Positions 35,853 to 44,752 are shown, counted from the first letter of the stretch. The stretch is 64,000 nt of DNA from Deltaproteobacteria bacterium (GCA_013349285.1 DUZU01000006.1:21687-85686), one strand, 5' to 3'. The notes: generated by a model from the sequence alone, not told the origin. Numbers and translations: made by a program.

Positions 35853-37253
35853 ATGGCAGATGCGCTCAAGGTGCTCGCTTTTCTGTTCTGGGGCAACTTC
35901 TTGCCCCCCATTGCAGCCATGCTGCTGGAAGATCGCTTCAATCGCCCCCTGGATAACGGACGCACCTTTTTCGACAACAAGCCCCTGTTCGGCCCCCACA
36001 AAACCATGCGGGGCATTATAGCCTGCCTGGTCGGCGGCACCGCGGCGTTTCCACTGCTTGGCCTCCCCTGGCAGACCGCCGCCACCGCCGCAGCCTGGCT
36101 CATGGCCGGCGATCTGCTCTCCAGCTTCATCAAACGTCGGCTTAGCCTTGAAAGCGGCGATTCGGTCTGCGGGCTTGATCAATTCTTTGAAGGCCTTTTT
36201 CCCGGGCTATACCTGGCCCATCATCTTAACCTGCCTTTCTGGCAACTGGCCGGCGCGTTAATCATCTTTGTCCCGGTGGCCCATGGCGGCGCCCTTTTCT
36301 GGAAGATGATGCTGTTTCGCCCGCCGGTTGAAAATTACCCGAGAATCGTCCGTTCCCGGGTCAGGCTCCGCGAGTGGCGCTCTTGCCACCAACCAATAAT
36401 GCGCTGGCACACCTACCTCAACCTCTCCAGTTTCCTCTACAACCGGGTGGTGGTTTCAACTTTTTTCAAACTGGTCGGCCTCCATGACCAGGGCTTGACC
36501 AACGCCAGGCAAATCGAAGTGGTGGAACAGGTTCTTTTTTTTACCAAGCTGCCCAAGGCCTTTGACGGATTCAAAATTTTATTGCTCACCGACCTGCATC
36601 TGGACGGAGTTGCCGATATCGTCGACACCATCCTGGAAAAAATAAAGGGCCGCCACTTCGACCTCTGCCTGGTCGGCGGCGACATCCGCATGGAAACCTA
36701 CGGCCCCATCGCCCCCTGCCTGCGGGAACTCAAACGGCTGTTTACCGATGTTAAAAGCAAGGAGGGCGCCTACGGGGTACTCGGCAACCATGACTGCATT
36801 GAAATGGCCCCGGATTTTGAAGAGGCCGGTCTGTTGATGCTGATCAACGATGCCGAGCAAATCGAACGAGCCAACGAATCGATCTGGCTGGCCGGGATCG
36901 ACGATCCCCACTATTACCAGACCCACGACGTGGCCAAGGCGTACGCCAAGATCCCGACCGGCGCATTCTCGATCTGCCTGGCCCATTCCCCGGAAGCATA
37001 TCAAGAAGCGGCGCGGCAGGAGGCCGACCTCTACCTCTGCGGCCACACCCATGGCGGCCAGATCTGCCTGCCCGACCGGACGCCGATCTACACCAACAGC
37101 CGGGCGCCCCGTTATACGGCAAAAGGCAAATGGGAGTTTTTAAAAATGCAGGGCTATACCAGCTGCGGGGTGGGCGCGTCCGGGGCGCCCCTGCGCTTTA
37201 ACTGTCCAGGGGAAATCTGCCTTATCACCCTGGCCTGCGCAACCTCGGATTAA
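35853..37253 (+). CDS. Fusion of a CarS-like CDP-lipid synthase domain and a metallophosphoesterase
   Basis: 466 residues. Residues 1-160 are membrane helices with hallmarks of the DUF46/CDP-archaeol synthase (CarS) family: GNFLPP, FFDNKPLFGPHKTMRG (39-54) and GDLLSSFIKRRLSLESG with LDQ (86-110). CarS transfers CTP to an unsaturated archaeal lipid phosphate. Residues about 235-455 are a calcineurin-like phosphoesterase with all metal motifs: TDLHLD, GGDI, GNHD, LAHSPE and GHTHGGQ, closest to the YaeI/UDP-diacylglucosamine-hydrolase-like group. The start has GAGGG upstream. Joint activity on a lipid phosphate or CDP-lipid is plausible but inferred. Confidence 0.8.
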   Translation: MADALKVLAFLFWGNFLPPIAAMLLEDRFNRPLDNGRTFFDNKPLFGPHKTMRGIIACLVGGTAAFPLLGLPWQTAATAAAWLMAGDLLSSFIKRRLSLESGDSVCGLDQFFEGLFPGLYLAHHLNLPFWQLAGALIIFVPVAHGGALFWKMMLFRPPVENYPRIVRSRVRLREWRSCHQPIMRWHTYLNLSSFLYNRVVVSTFFKLVGLHDQGLTNARQIEVVEQVLFFTKLPKAFDGFKILLLTDLHLDGVADIVDTILEKIKGRHFDLCLVGGDIRMETYGPIAPCLRELKRLFTDVKSKEGAYGVLGNHDCIEMAPDFEEAGLLMLINDAEQIERANESIWLAGIDDPHYYQTHDVAKAYAKIPTGAFSICLAHSPEAYQEAARQEADLYLCGHTHGGQICLPDRTPIYTNSRAPRYTAKGKWEFLKMQGYTSCGVGASGAPLRFNCPGEICLITLACATSD

Positions 37254-37345
37254 ACAAGAAAAAGTATTTGTTTTGCAGCTTGACCGACTGCCGTGCTAGG
37301 TTGTTGATCATAAAAAAAAATCAATCACAATAGAGAACCCAAAAA

Positions 37346-37663
37346 ATGACGCCCGCCCCGGAAGTATTTATCAAAAACCTGAACAAACGGATCACCATCA
37401 ACCCGGCCTTCAGCCTGCTCAACAACTTCCTGATGCAGCAAATCCCGATCCAGACGCTATGCGGCGGCAAGGCCCAGTGCGGCAGATGCCGAATCAAAAT
37501 CATTGAAGGCGGTGAGTTTCTCACCCCGATGCGCGATCCGGAAAAAAAACGCCTCGGCGAAGAGCTGATCAAACAAAATTGGCGGCTCTCCTGCCAAAAC
37601 CACACCTTGAGAAATCTGGTGATAGAAATCCCCGCCCTTGACGAGGACCTCGCGTTACCTTAG
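37346..37663 (+). CDS. 2Fe-2S ferredoxin, plant/adrenodoxin fold
   Basis: Small electron carrier of 105 residues. The cluster motif is CGGKAQCGRC (C-x5-C-x2-C) with the fourth ligand in WRLSCQ. The N-terminal NPAFSLLNNFLMQQIPIQ replaces the usual short loop before the first cysteine. It lies 92 bases after the CarS-like/phosphoesterase gene in the same direction, so it could be in the same transcript, and might supply electrons to the radical SAM protein; that link is inference. No reductase partner is nearby. Confidence 0.85.
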   Translation: MTPAPEVFIKNLNKRITINPAFSLLNNFLMQQIPIQTLCGGKAQCGRCRIKIIEGGEFLTPMRDPEKKRLGEELIKQNWRLSCQNHTLRNLVIEIPALDEDLALP

Positions 37664-37702
37664 ACACTCGGCCAAAGCGGCCCCAACCACAGGTCTTCGA
37701 TC

Positions 37703-39574
37703 TCACATTTTACCGCTGAGCAACAGGGAATAATCGTCTGTTTCAAAAAGACTCACACAGGCATCCACCACCTCGGGGTCATAATATTTGCCCCGGTTGA
37801 GCTTGATTTCCTCAAGCGCCCGCTCAATCCCCAAGGCCGGCCGGTAGGGCCGGTGGGAAGACATGGCCTCCACCACATCGGCCACTGCAATTATCTTGGC
37901 CTTAAAAACAATATGCTCGCTCTTTAGCCCCTGGGGATATCCGGAGCCGTCCAGCCGCTCGTGATGCTGACGGACGATATCGGCCAGCGGCCATGGAAAG
38001 GCGATGCCTTTAAGGATATTATAGCCGATCTCCGGATGGGGCTTGATAATGGCATGTTCGGCCTCCGACAGCTTGTCAGGATAACAGAGGATACCGGAAG
38101 GGACCTTGATCTTCCCTATGTCATGAACCAGGCCCGCCATGTAAACCCCTTCAACCTGCTCGCCGGGGAGCCCAAGTTTCCGGGCAATCACCGCGGCCAG
38201 ATCTGCTACCCGGCGCTGGTGGCCCGAGGTGTAAGGATCCCTCATTTCAACGGTCAGGGCAATGGCTTCAATGGCGCCGGTCGTGGCTTTTTTAAGCTCC
38301 CGGGTCCGCTCCTCCACCCGCTGTTCCAAGACGTCATTGGCCTTTCTCAGCGCCTCTTCAGCCTGCTTGCGCTTGGTGATATCGCTGATCATCAAGAAAT
38401 AACCGCCAAGATTTTTCTGCTTATCGATGATAGCGGAGGCTTGGGCGCTGAGATACTGCGTTGCCTGGTTCTCCTCGCGCTCAATAATAAAGGAGGCCCG
38501 CTCGCCTTTGCTGATGGCGTCAAGCACCTCGCGCACCCGCCCCAGCAGGCCATGATCATGATCATGCAGGGCCCGCACATCGCGGCCCATCACCGTCTCG
38601 GACCTGATACTGAAAATTTGCTCCGCGCCGGAATTAAAGTAAATCACCTGATATTCAAGATTGATGGCAATAATGCCGTACTCAATGGCCGAATCAAGAA
38701 TATTGTCGAGGTATATTGTTTTTTCGGCAAGATCCCTGGAGGTGGTCTGGATAACGGAATCCTTTTCCTTGATAATATCATTGAGGGCCTGGATATATTT
38801 ACCCTCCAGCCCCTTGATTATGTCGGATTGGGTGACCACCCCCTCGATCCCGCCCTCATCATCGATCACCACCAGTCGCCGCAGATGATAACGCTTCATG
38901 ATGTCGATGGCCACCGGCAGAACCGTATCTCGGGCTACGGCCTGGACCGAGGGGCTCATAAAATCGACCACCGGCAAATGGGAAAGATCGGCGTCCGGGT
39001 AATCAATAAGCAGCCGCGAAACATCCCGTTCGGTAATAATGCCAACCGGCTGACTGCCATCCACCACCACGATACAGCTGATGGCTTTGTCGGCCATCTC
39101 CACCAGAACCTGCCTGACCCCGACATCACGGGAAACGGTGCAGACCCCATGGGTCATGACCTGACTCACCCGCTTCATATCCACAAAGGATTCATAGGTG
39201 AGTTTTTCAACAATATTCGACAAGGTCACGACCCCGATCAGACATTTTTCCTCGTCGACCACGGCCAGATGACGCATATTGTTCATGGACAAAACATTAT
39301 ACGCCTCAAAGATATCCATGCCGCTGCCTGCCGTAATCACCGGCGAACTCATCACCTCACGAATTGCGCAATCAGCGGCACCACTCAATGATTGCGCCAC
39401 AAATTTAACGACATTTCTTTCGGTAATAATCCCAACCGGCTTAGCTTGATGCGCAACAATAATACAGCTGATACTGTTATTGCGCATCAAGAGCAGGGCC
39501 TCGGAAACCAAGGTGTCGGGTTGAACGGTGATGACCTCGGGTGTTAAAATTTCGGCCAGTTGTATTCTTTTCAT
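37703..39574 (-). CDS. CBS4-PAS-HD-GYP c-di-GMP phosphodiesterase
   Basis: Cytoplasmic regulator of 623 residues. Four CBS motifs form the N-terminal half (examples: IIVAHQAKPVGIITERNVV, LAVVDEEKCLIGVVTLSNIV, IVVVDGSQPVGIITERDVS, LVVIDDEGGIEGVVTQSDII). A PAS domain follows (AIEYGIIAINLEYQVIYFNS), then an HD-GYP domain with HDIGK (about residue 484) and HHERLDGSGYP. HD-GYP domains break c-di-GMP to pGpG or GMP. CBS tandems bind adenine nucleotides, so energy state may gate the enzyme; that is inference. Together with the two GGDEF genes it gives both sides of c-di-GMP turnover in this window. Confidence 0.92.
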   Translation of the reverse strand: MKRIQLAEILTPEVITVQPDTLVSEALLLMRNNSISCIIVAHQAKPVGIITERNVVKFVAQSLSGAADCAIREVMSSPVITAGSGMDIFEAYNVLSMNNMRHLAVVDEEKCLIGVVTLSNIVEKLTYESFVDMKRVSQVMTHGVCTVSRDVGVRQVLVEMADKAISCIVVVDGSQPVGIITERDVSRLLIDYPDADLSHLPVVDFMSPSVQAVARDTVLPVAIDIMKRYHLRRLVVIDDEGGIEGVVTQSDIIKGLEGKYIQALNDIIKEKDSVIQTTSRDLAEKTIYLDNILDSAIEYGIIAINLEYQVIYFNSGAEQIFSIRSETVMGRDVRALHDHDHGLLGRVREVLDAISKGERASFIIEREENQATQYLSAQASAIIDKQKNLGGYFLMISDITKRKQAEEALRKANDVLEQRVEERTRELKKATTGAIEAIALTVEMRDPYTSGHQRRVADLAAVIARKLGLPGEQVEGVYMAGLVHDIGKIKVPSGILCYPDKLSEAEHAIIKPHPEIGYNILKGIAFPWPLADIVRQHHERLDGSGYPQGLKSEHIVFKAKIIAVADVVEAMSSHRPYRPALGIERALEEIKLNRGKYYDPEVVDACVSLFETDDYSLLLSGKM

Positions 39575-39791
39575 TTTATGTAATCCAGCTCCGGGATAGG
39601 TCCCCTCATCCAGCCTGTAGACATGATGACCAACAGATAATAATTGACCGGCCGACGGACAAATGCTCCCCCATTTCTGCCGCCGTAAAAAACCGATAAG
39701 GCCTACTATTCTTTATTATCTGAAAAATACAAGGGGAAATTACGACAACTCACCTTATTCATATGGAAAATTTAGTCGCAAATAAGATAGA

Positions 39792-39828
39792 ATCTTAATA
39801 CGATCTTAATAAGAGATCGCCCTTGACA
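39792..39828 (+). promoter_or_regulatory. Tandem ATCTTAATA repeats upstream of a TTGACA -35-like box
   Basis: ATCTTAATA occurs at 39792-39800 and 39803-39811, an 11-base period (about one helical turn), 11 bases before TTGACA at 39823-39828. A matching -10 is weak (TTTATC region around 39847). Direct repeats phased by one turn just upstream of a -35 are typical of response-regulator activator sites. Inferred to control the small Cys protein at 39868. Confidence 0.4.
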
Positions 39829-39867
39829 GCAAAACGGCATTTTTTTTTATCATCCAGGAGGAAGTTA

Positions 39868-40113
39868 ATGTCCAAACCAAACTGTAAGTTGCTGGAAGGA
39901 TGTAAATTCTTCAGCAACGAGCTGGAACACATGCCCGCGTTTGCGGACAAAATCAAAGAACAAATTTGCCTGGGAGATTTTTCGGAATGCGCCAGGTTGG
40001 CAGTGGTTAATATTCTTGGTGATCGTAAATACGTGCCGAACGACCTATTCCCTAATCAAATTTCCAAGGTGAAATTTATTGTGGCCGAAATCGTAAAAAG
40101 AGAAGAACCTTGA
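39868..40113 (+). CDS. Small cysteine-containing protein, function unknown
   Basis: 81 residues from the ATG at 39868, chosen because AGGAGG lies six bases upstream; a longer in-frame start at 39823 overlaps the promoter-like TTGACA. Cysteines come as two pairs: CKLLEGC (C-x5-C) near the N-terminus and CLGDFSEC (C-x6-C) mid-protein, followed by ARLAVVNILG and a LFPNQ stretch. The pattern resembles small proteins commonly seen in Desulfobacterota, but no function is known to me. Four cysteines could hold a metal or iron-sulfur cluster. It sits 134 bases before a multiheme cytochrome gene. Confidence 0.75.
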   Translation: MSKPNCKLLEGCKFFSNELEHMPAFADKIKEQICLGDFSECARLAVVNILGDRKYVPNDLFPNQISKVKFIVAEIVKREEP

Positions 40114-40247
40114 CCTGCCCTGGGCAACAAAAATAACTATCGGAAAGAAAGAAAACCAACTACGGATGAATTGTATTTTAAAGAGAGGAGTGTTATATTT
40201 AAAATATATCAGAAACTCGGCAGGATACAGGGAAAGGTTAGGTAGAA

Positions 40248-41753
40248 ATGGCCAGAAAACAACACCATCTTTTTTTTGATAACCCACCCCAACCCAAATT
40301 ATTTTTTTTAACCATTATCGCGACTTTCTTCTTTGCCTGCACCATCATCACATCCACCAGCTTAGCCGCCCCACCTCCCCAGACCGACATTGACAAAACA
40401 GACGTCCTGGGGCGGGAGAATTTGCCGGAGCCCCCCCAAAAACACCCGAGCCGACCAACCGCCACTCAAGTTAATGAAATAGCAAACTGGGAGGCCATGA
40501 CTACTGTCGCCGAAAACAGCCGACCCCAAAAAATTCACTGGTTAACCTTTCCCGCCTGGCAAGAAAAAATACAATCCCCGCAACAAACCCAGGAATCGAA
40601 CCCCGAACGCTATCAATTCGACCTCAATTCGTATCAACCTCAGGAATGCGTCCGTTGCCATAAAAACTCCTATGACAAAAACATGGAAAAGGATTTTATC
40701 CATCTCCCCTTTGCCAAAAAGGATTGCCCGATCTGCCATGTTTCTCTTGATCTGCGAAGAAGATACCGAGTTCAGGTTAATTATCCGTATAAGTTTGTTG
40801 TTGCTCAACAAATCCCCGTAACCAAAATCAACCGGCCAATTCCGAGCGAAACCGACAATTCCGGGCAAGGGGCGACAACACCACAGGCAAACAACCAAAG
40901 AGAATCACAATCTTTTGTCTACCTGCGGACTCAAACCGAAAATGGTAATTCACTCATGGAAGAGATTCCCCTGCCCCCCTTAGAAACACTGCCCGCGCTC
41001 GATCCGCTAAATTCCGCTCAACCCTTTGCCATCAGTGACCTAAAGGTTACGCGGATCACCAAGGCGCTTTTCATCTCGGCCACCATTACCTTTAATACCA
41101 ACCGACTGGCAAAGGCGGAAATCCGCAACGTTGAGCCGGAAAATGATTTTCAAACCGATAAGATAAATTCCCCGGCTTACATCCACACCAGAACCTTAAC
41201 CGGCCTCAAGGCTGATGCGGATTACCTCTTTGACATAATCTGCACCGACCTTGCCGGCAACAAAGTGCAGTTGACCAGACAGACCCTGTCCGTCAAAGGT
41301 TTCACCCCGGAACCCAACGAGAATCCCGACGATTCCCCGTTGGCGACAACCAATAATTTCTACAAAAACGGGGACAATTATATTGTGCAAGTTACGACCA
41401 ATAAAAAGACAAAAGTAAGTCTCAAAAAAATACCGCCCAACGTGAAAGGGGACGGCTGGGAACTACCGGGCGACCATCCGACCATAACCACTCGCCGCGA
41501 AATGAACATTGATATCTGTCATATCTGCCACGAGTATCCGGGCGGTCACCCGGTCAACAAAACCCCGCCGCAAGACATGACGATTCCCACAGAATATCCC
41601 ACCCTCAGTGATGGCCGGATCACCTGCATGAGTTGCCACATCGGCCACTCGGCAAACATCCCCTATCGAGCCCGCAAAAAAAACAACCGAGAACTCTGCC
41701 TCGGATGCCACAAAAGCAAACAACAGGGAAAAACACGGCCATTGCCTTTTTAA
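40248..41753 (+). CDS. Pentaheme c-type cytochrome with a central fibronectin III-like domain
   Basis: 501-residue exported electron carrier. A hydrophobic N-terminal signal (IIATFFFACTIITSTSLAAP) precedes two heme motifs (CVRCH, CPICH). A proline/glutamine-rich linker and a beta-rich FnIII-like region follow (SDLKVTRITKALFISATITF, RTLTGLKADADYLFDIICTD). The C-terminus carries three more motifs (CHICH, CMSCH, CLGCH). Five CxxCH in total, split 2 + 3 around the beta domain. FnIII-like modules in cytochromes suggest a periplasmic or surface location with protein docking. The stop overlaps the convergent cupin gene by four bases. Confidence 0.87.
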   Translation: MARKQHHLFFDNPPQPKLFFLTIIATFFFACTIITSTSLAAPPPQTDIDKTDVLGRENLPEPPQKHPSRPTATQVNEIANWEAMTTVAENSRPQKIHWLTFPAWQEKIQSPQQTQESNPERYQFDLNSYQPQECVRCHKNSYDKNMEKDFIHLPFAKKDCPICHVSLDLRRRYRVQVNYPYKFVVAQQIPVTKINRPIPSETDNSGQGATTPQANNQRESQSFVYLRTQTENGNSLMEEIPLPPLETLPALDPLNSAQPFAISDLKVTRITKALFISATITFNTNRLAKAEIRNVEPENDFQTDKINSPAYIHTRTLTGLKADADYLFDIICTDLAGNKVQLTRQTLSVKGFTPEPNENPDDSPLATTNNFYKNGDNYIVQVTTNKKTKVSLKKIPPNVKGDGWELPGDHPTITTRREMNIDICHICHEYPGGHPVNKTPPQDMTIPTEYPTLSDGRITCMSCHIGHSANIPYRARKKNNRELCLGCHKSKQQGKTRPLPF

Positions 41754-42283
41754 GCTTTCTGATCCCTAAACCCTTCACGAACCACCCGGTATTCACCGGT
41801 TTTGATATCCAGGTCATAGATATTAAAATTGGTGCGCATATCAAGTCCTTGATGATGAACGGCAAAATTTAACGAGGCAGAACCTTCCGGCCCGCTGGTG
41901 ATCCGGTGGAAGACATAACAGGGCCAGACCAACATGGCCGGGCCGTCAAAAAGCACCTCCCCTCCCTGCATGATCCGGTTAGGTGAAACGACAAAACTCT
42001 CCATACCGTTCTCCTTGGTGTAAATATCCACACTCCTGACGCCGAAAAGCACAATGAGATTATCATCCTGGGACGGATGCATGTACCAGGGCCGGCTCAC
42101 CTCGCCCACCGGCCCGGGGGAAACCGCGCTTTCAGCATGGATCACCCGGTCGATGGCATCGATTCTCGGCAGGCAGGCCATGGGCACATTATCAAAAAAG
42201 ACCCCGGGCGTACGCCGTAGGCTTTCAAGGGGGATAATTCTGTAAAAATCTTTAACCTCTTTAAAAATCTCAAAATCAGCCAT
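41750..42283 (-). CDS. Cupin-fold protein of unknown function
   Basis: 177-residue soluble protein. RPWYMHPSQDDNLIVLFGVR and GPAMLVWPCYVFHRITSG look like the two cupin motifs, with histidines MHP and VFHR as possible metal ligands. The C-terminus NFAVHHQGLDMRTNFNIYDL is distinctive. AAGGAG precedes the start. No catalytic class can be read from the sequence. It converges on the cytochrome gene and is followed by no partner. Confidence 0.7.
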   Translation of the reverse strand: MADFEIFKEVKDFYRIIPLESLRRTPGVFFDNVPMACLPRIDAIDRVIHAESAVSPGPVGEVSRPWYMHPSQDDNLIVLFGVRSVDIYTKENGMESFVVSPNRIMQGGEVLFDGPAMLVWPCYVFHRITSGPEGSASLNFAVHHQGLDMRTNFNIYDLDIKTGEYRVVREGFRDQKA

Positions 42284-42434
42284 GGTCTTCTCCTTGTCTT
42301 GCTTGACATTGGGGGGTGGGGTAATTTAATAATTCAGTCTCGCAATTTTTTCCTGATCTTGTAAACAGATAACCGATATTTTTTGGGGATTTTGTTACCC
42401 AGGACCAACGCGGCAACTTTATACGGAGCAAAAC

Positions 42435-42797
42435 ATGCAAAAAAATAGCGGCAACGGCATCAAACGTTTGATCAATGCCTTTGGCTGGTCCATGGCTGGC
42501 CTTGCGGCCGCGACAAAGAACGAAAAAGCCTTTCAACAGGAACTCATTCTCTGCCTGCTTCTCGGCCCCGTCGCCATTTTGCTGGGCAAAAACGCAACGG
42601 AACAGGCCTTGCTCGTCGGCGCCCTGTTGCTGATCCTGATCGTCGAGATGCTGAACAGCGCTCTTGAGGCGGTGGTTGACCGCATTGGCCCGGAACAACA
42701 CGAACTGGCAGGCCGCGCCAAGGACATGGGTTCGGCGGCCGTGTTTCTGGCCATGGTCAACGCGGCTATTTTCTGGGCGCTAATCCTTCTGGGATAA
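42435..42797 (+). CDS. dgkA: Diacylglycerol kinase
   Basis: Small integral-membrane kinase that phosphorylates diacylglycerol (or undecaprenol in Gram-positives), recycling lipid from the inner membrane. 120 residues with three membrane helices and the signature EMLNSALEAVVDRIGPEQHE followed by AKDMGSAAVFL, matching the DgkA active-site region. The N-terminus AFGWSMAGLAAATKNEKAFQ is also typical. It lies between the divergent cupin gene and the YcaO gene, each with its own apparent promoter region. Confidence 0.95.
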   Translation: MQKNSGNGIKRLINAFGWSMAGLAAATKNEKAFQQELILCLLLGPVAILLGKNATEQALLVGALLLILIVEMLNSALEAVVDRIGPEQHELAGRAKDMGSAAVFLAMVNAAIFWALILLG

Positions 42798-42817
42798 GCG
42801 TACGCGCTATACCACCC

Positions 42818-42859
42818 TGTGGTACCACACTTGACATTTCAAAGATTGTCGGCAATAAT
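42818..42859 (+). promoter_or_regulatory. Sigma-70 promoter with adjacent palindrome, upstream of the YcaO gene
   Basis: TTGACA at 42831-42836 and AATAAT at 42854-42859 are separated by exactly 17 bases, a near-consensus promoter 66 bases before the YcaO start. A perfect 12-base palindrome TGTGGTACCACA (42818-42829) ends one base before the -35, a position suited to a regulator. Confidence 0.65.
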
Positions 42860-42924
42860 CCCTCTTCCACATTAACCGGTAATACCAAGCTCTTTTTTTT
42901 ACGATATTACAGACAGGTGCTCAA

Positions 42925-44673
42925 ATGAACAAAAGACCGATCCGCGCAACAGACTGCTTCAAACATTACACCCTGGACCAAGACAAGGTCTGCTCCCCGG
43001 TTGAAACGGTGAACCGCTTTAAACAACGCCTTAAAGACGCAAATCTTGATATCTTACGAGAGGTCACCCGCATCGACAACGGTCGTCTCGATATTCCTGT
43101 TTATTTCAGCGTTTGCGGCAAGGATGCCTATGAGACCATCGGCAACAAAAAACAGATGGGCAAAGGCAGCTCGCCGGAACAGTCCCGGGCCAGCGCCTGC
43201 ATGGAGCTTGGCGAGCGCTTCAGCTTTTTCAGCTTCAAAAAAAATCCGGATAATTTCATCACCGACACCTATAACAACCTTAAACAGCAGAACCTGCCCC
43301 TGCTGCCCCTAAAAAGGCTGCTCCAATCGGTGCACGATGAAAAAACCAGTGAAGATACCCTGGAAAAACTGATCGGCGATATCCCCATCCAATGGACCTG
43401 GGCCACCAACCTCAATCGCGAAGAGGAGGTGCTGGTGCCCTTCAGCTGGTTCTACGCCATCAACGAATTCAACGGCCCTTCCGCCGGCAACACTTACGAA
43501 GAAGCGATCTTGCAGGGCGTCAGCGAAATCGTTGAACGCCATGTCTGCGCCGTGGTCAACCACAACCAGCTCGACACCCCGGCCATTGATCTGGACAGCG
43601 TCAAGGATCCGGTCTCCAAGGAGTTGATCGAAAAATTCAGAAAAAACGGCATCGAGCTTTACCTCAACGATTTCACCCTGGACACCGGCATTCCTACGGT
43701 ATCGGCGTTGGCCATGGACCCATCCACCTTTCCGGCCGCCAGCGAGATCGTCTGGACCGCCGGCACCACCCCGGATCCGGAAAAAGCCTTGATCAGGGCG
43801 ATTACCGAGGTAGCCCAGCTGGCCGGCGACTTTAATTCCCAGGCCAACTATGTGGCCAGCGGCCTGCCCAAACCACTGGCCATGGAAGAGGTGCGCTACC
43901 TGACCCAGCCGACCAAAACCATTAACCTCCACGACATGCCGAACCTGGGCGACAATAACATGAAGGTCGAGATCGACAACTGCTTGGCCGCCCTGGAAAA
44001 ACTCGACATGGAAGTGCTGGTGGTCAACACCATGCACGACAAGCTGCAGATTCCCACCATCTATACCATTGTCCCCGGCTGCCATTTCCGGGAACGCTCC
44101 ATGATCAACAGTGTCGGCCTTTTTGCCGCCAAACTGGTGGCGGAACGAATCACCGACCTTGACGAGCAACGGCGCCAGCTGGAAAACATGCAGAAGCATG
44201 TGCCGGATGCCTATTATCTCGCATATTACCTTGGTAAAAACATGCAGGGAGTAGGCGACTTGCAGGGGGCGGTGCGCCAACTCGAACTGGCCCTGACCTT
44301 AAACCCGGAAGAAGAGGATATCCCCTATATCTACTCGCACCTTGGCGACTGCCTCAAGGATATGGGCGAATTTGACCAAGCCATCGCCGCCCTGCAAAAG
44401 GGCCGCGAGTTTGACGACGAACGACCGGACCTTCACAACCTGCTGGGCTTCTGCCACTTCAAGCAGCAAAATTACGAACAGGCCATTGTCCATTTCAACA
44501 GGACCGTGGAACTGAACCCGGCCTCGGCCATTGATTTCGCCAATCTGGGGGTCAACTACCGCAAACTCAACAAAACTGAAGAGGCAATCAAAAATCTCCA
44601 GATCGCCTTGACCATGGATCCGACCATCGAATTTGCCAAAACCCATCTCTTGGAACTTTCCGTTAATCAGTAA
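42925..44673 (+). CDS. YcaO-domain protein with C-terminal TPR repeats
   Basis: 582 residues. The YcaO domain (about 1-400) shows the ATP-binding signature helices ASACMELGERFSFF and EEAILQGVSEIVERHV and the later ALIRAITEVAQLAGDF. YcaO enzymes use ATP to activate backbone amides, for example to make azolines, thioamides or amidines. The C-terminal 180 residues are about four TPRs (GDLQGAVRQLELALTLNPEE, MGEFDQAIAALQKGREFDDE, QNYEQAIVHFNRTVELNPAS, NKTEEAIKNLQIALTMDPTI), probably for partner binding. No TfuA, dehydrogenase or precursor peptide is adjacent, so the substrate is unknown. Confidence 0.88.
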   Translation: MNKRPIRATDCFKHYTLDQDKVCSPVETVNRFKQRLKDANLDILREVTRIDNGRLDIPVYFSVCGKDAYETIGNKKQMGKGSSPEQSRASACMELGERFSFFSFKKNPDNFITDTYNNLKQQNLPLLPLKRLLQSVHDEKTSEDTLEKLIGDIPIQWTWATNLNREEEVLVPFSWFYAINEFNGPSAGNTYEEAILQGVSEIVERHVCAVVNHNQLDTPAIDLDSVKDPVSKELIEKFRKNGIELYLNDFTLDTGIPTVSALAMDPSTFPAASEIVWTAGTTPDPEKALIRAITEVAQLAGDFNSQANYVASGLPKPLAMEEVRYLTQPTKTINLHDMPNLGDNNMKVEIDNCLAALEKLDMEVLVVNTMHDKLQIPTIYTIVPGCHFRERSMINSVGLFAAKLVAERITDLDEQRRQLENMQKHVPDAYYLAYYLGKNMQGVGDLQGAVRQLELALTLNPEEEDIPYIYSHLGDCLKDMGEFDQAIAALQKGREFDDERPDLHNLLGFCHFKQQNYEQAIVHFNRTVELNPASAIDFANLGVNYRKLNKTEEAIKNLQIALTMDPTIEFAKTHLLELSVNQ

Positions 44674-44717
44674 CAATTCACAATCACAACCATCCACCGG
44701 ATGGCCCATACAAAGGC

Positions 44718-44752
44718 AAAGGTGTTGCATGATCATGCAACACCTTTTTTTT
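44718..44752 (+). terminator. Intrinsic terminator after the YcaO gene
   Basis: A perfect 30-base inverted repeat (44718-44747; arm AAAGGTGTTGCAT, centre GATC) followed by a T run to 44752, located 44 bases after the YcaO stop. Confidence 0.93.

Noticed and set aside
37961..39391. 476-residue open frame antisense to the CBS-HD-GYP gene
   Set aside because: His/Gly/Asp-rich composition typical of reverse reading of a real gene; no recognisable domain.
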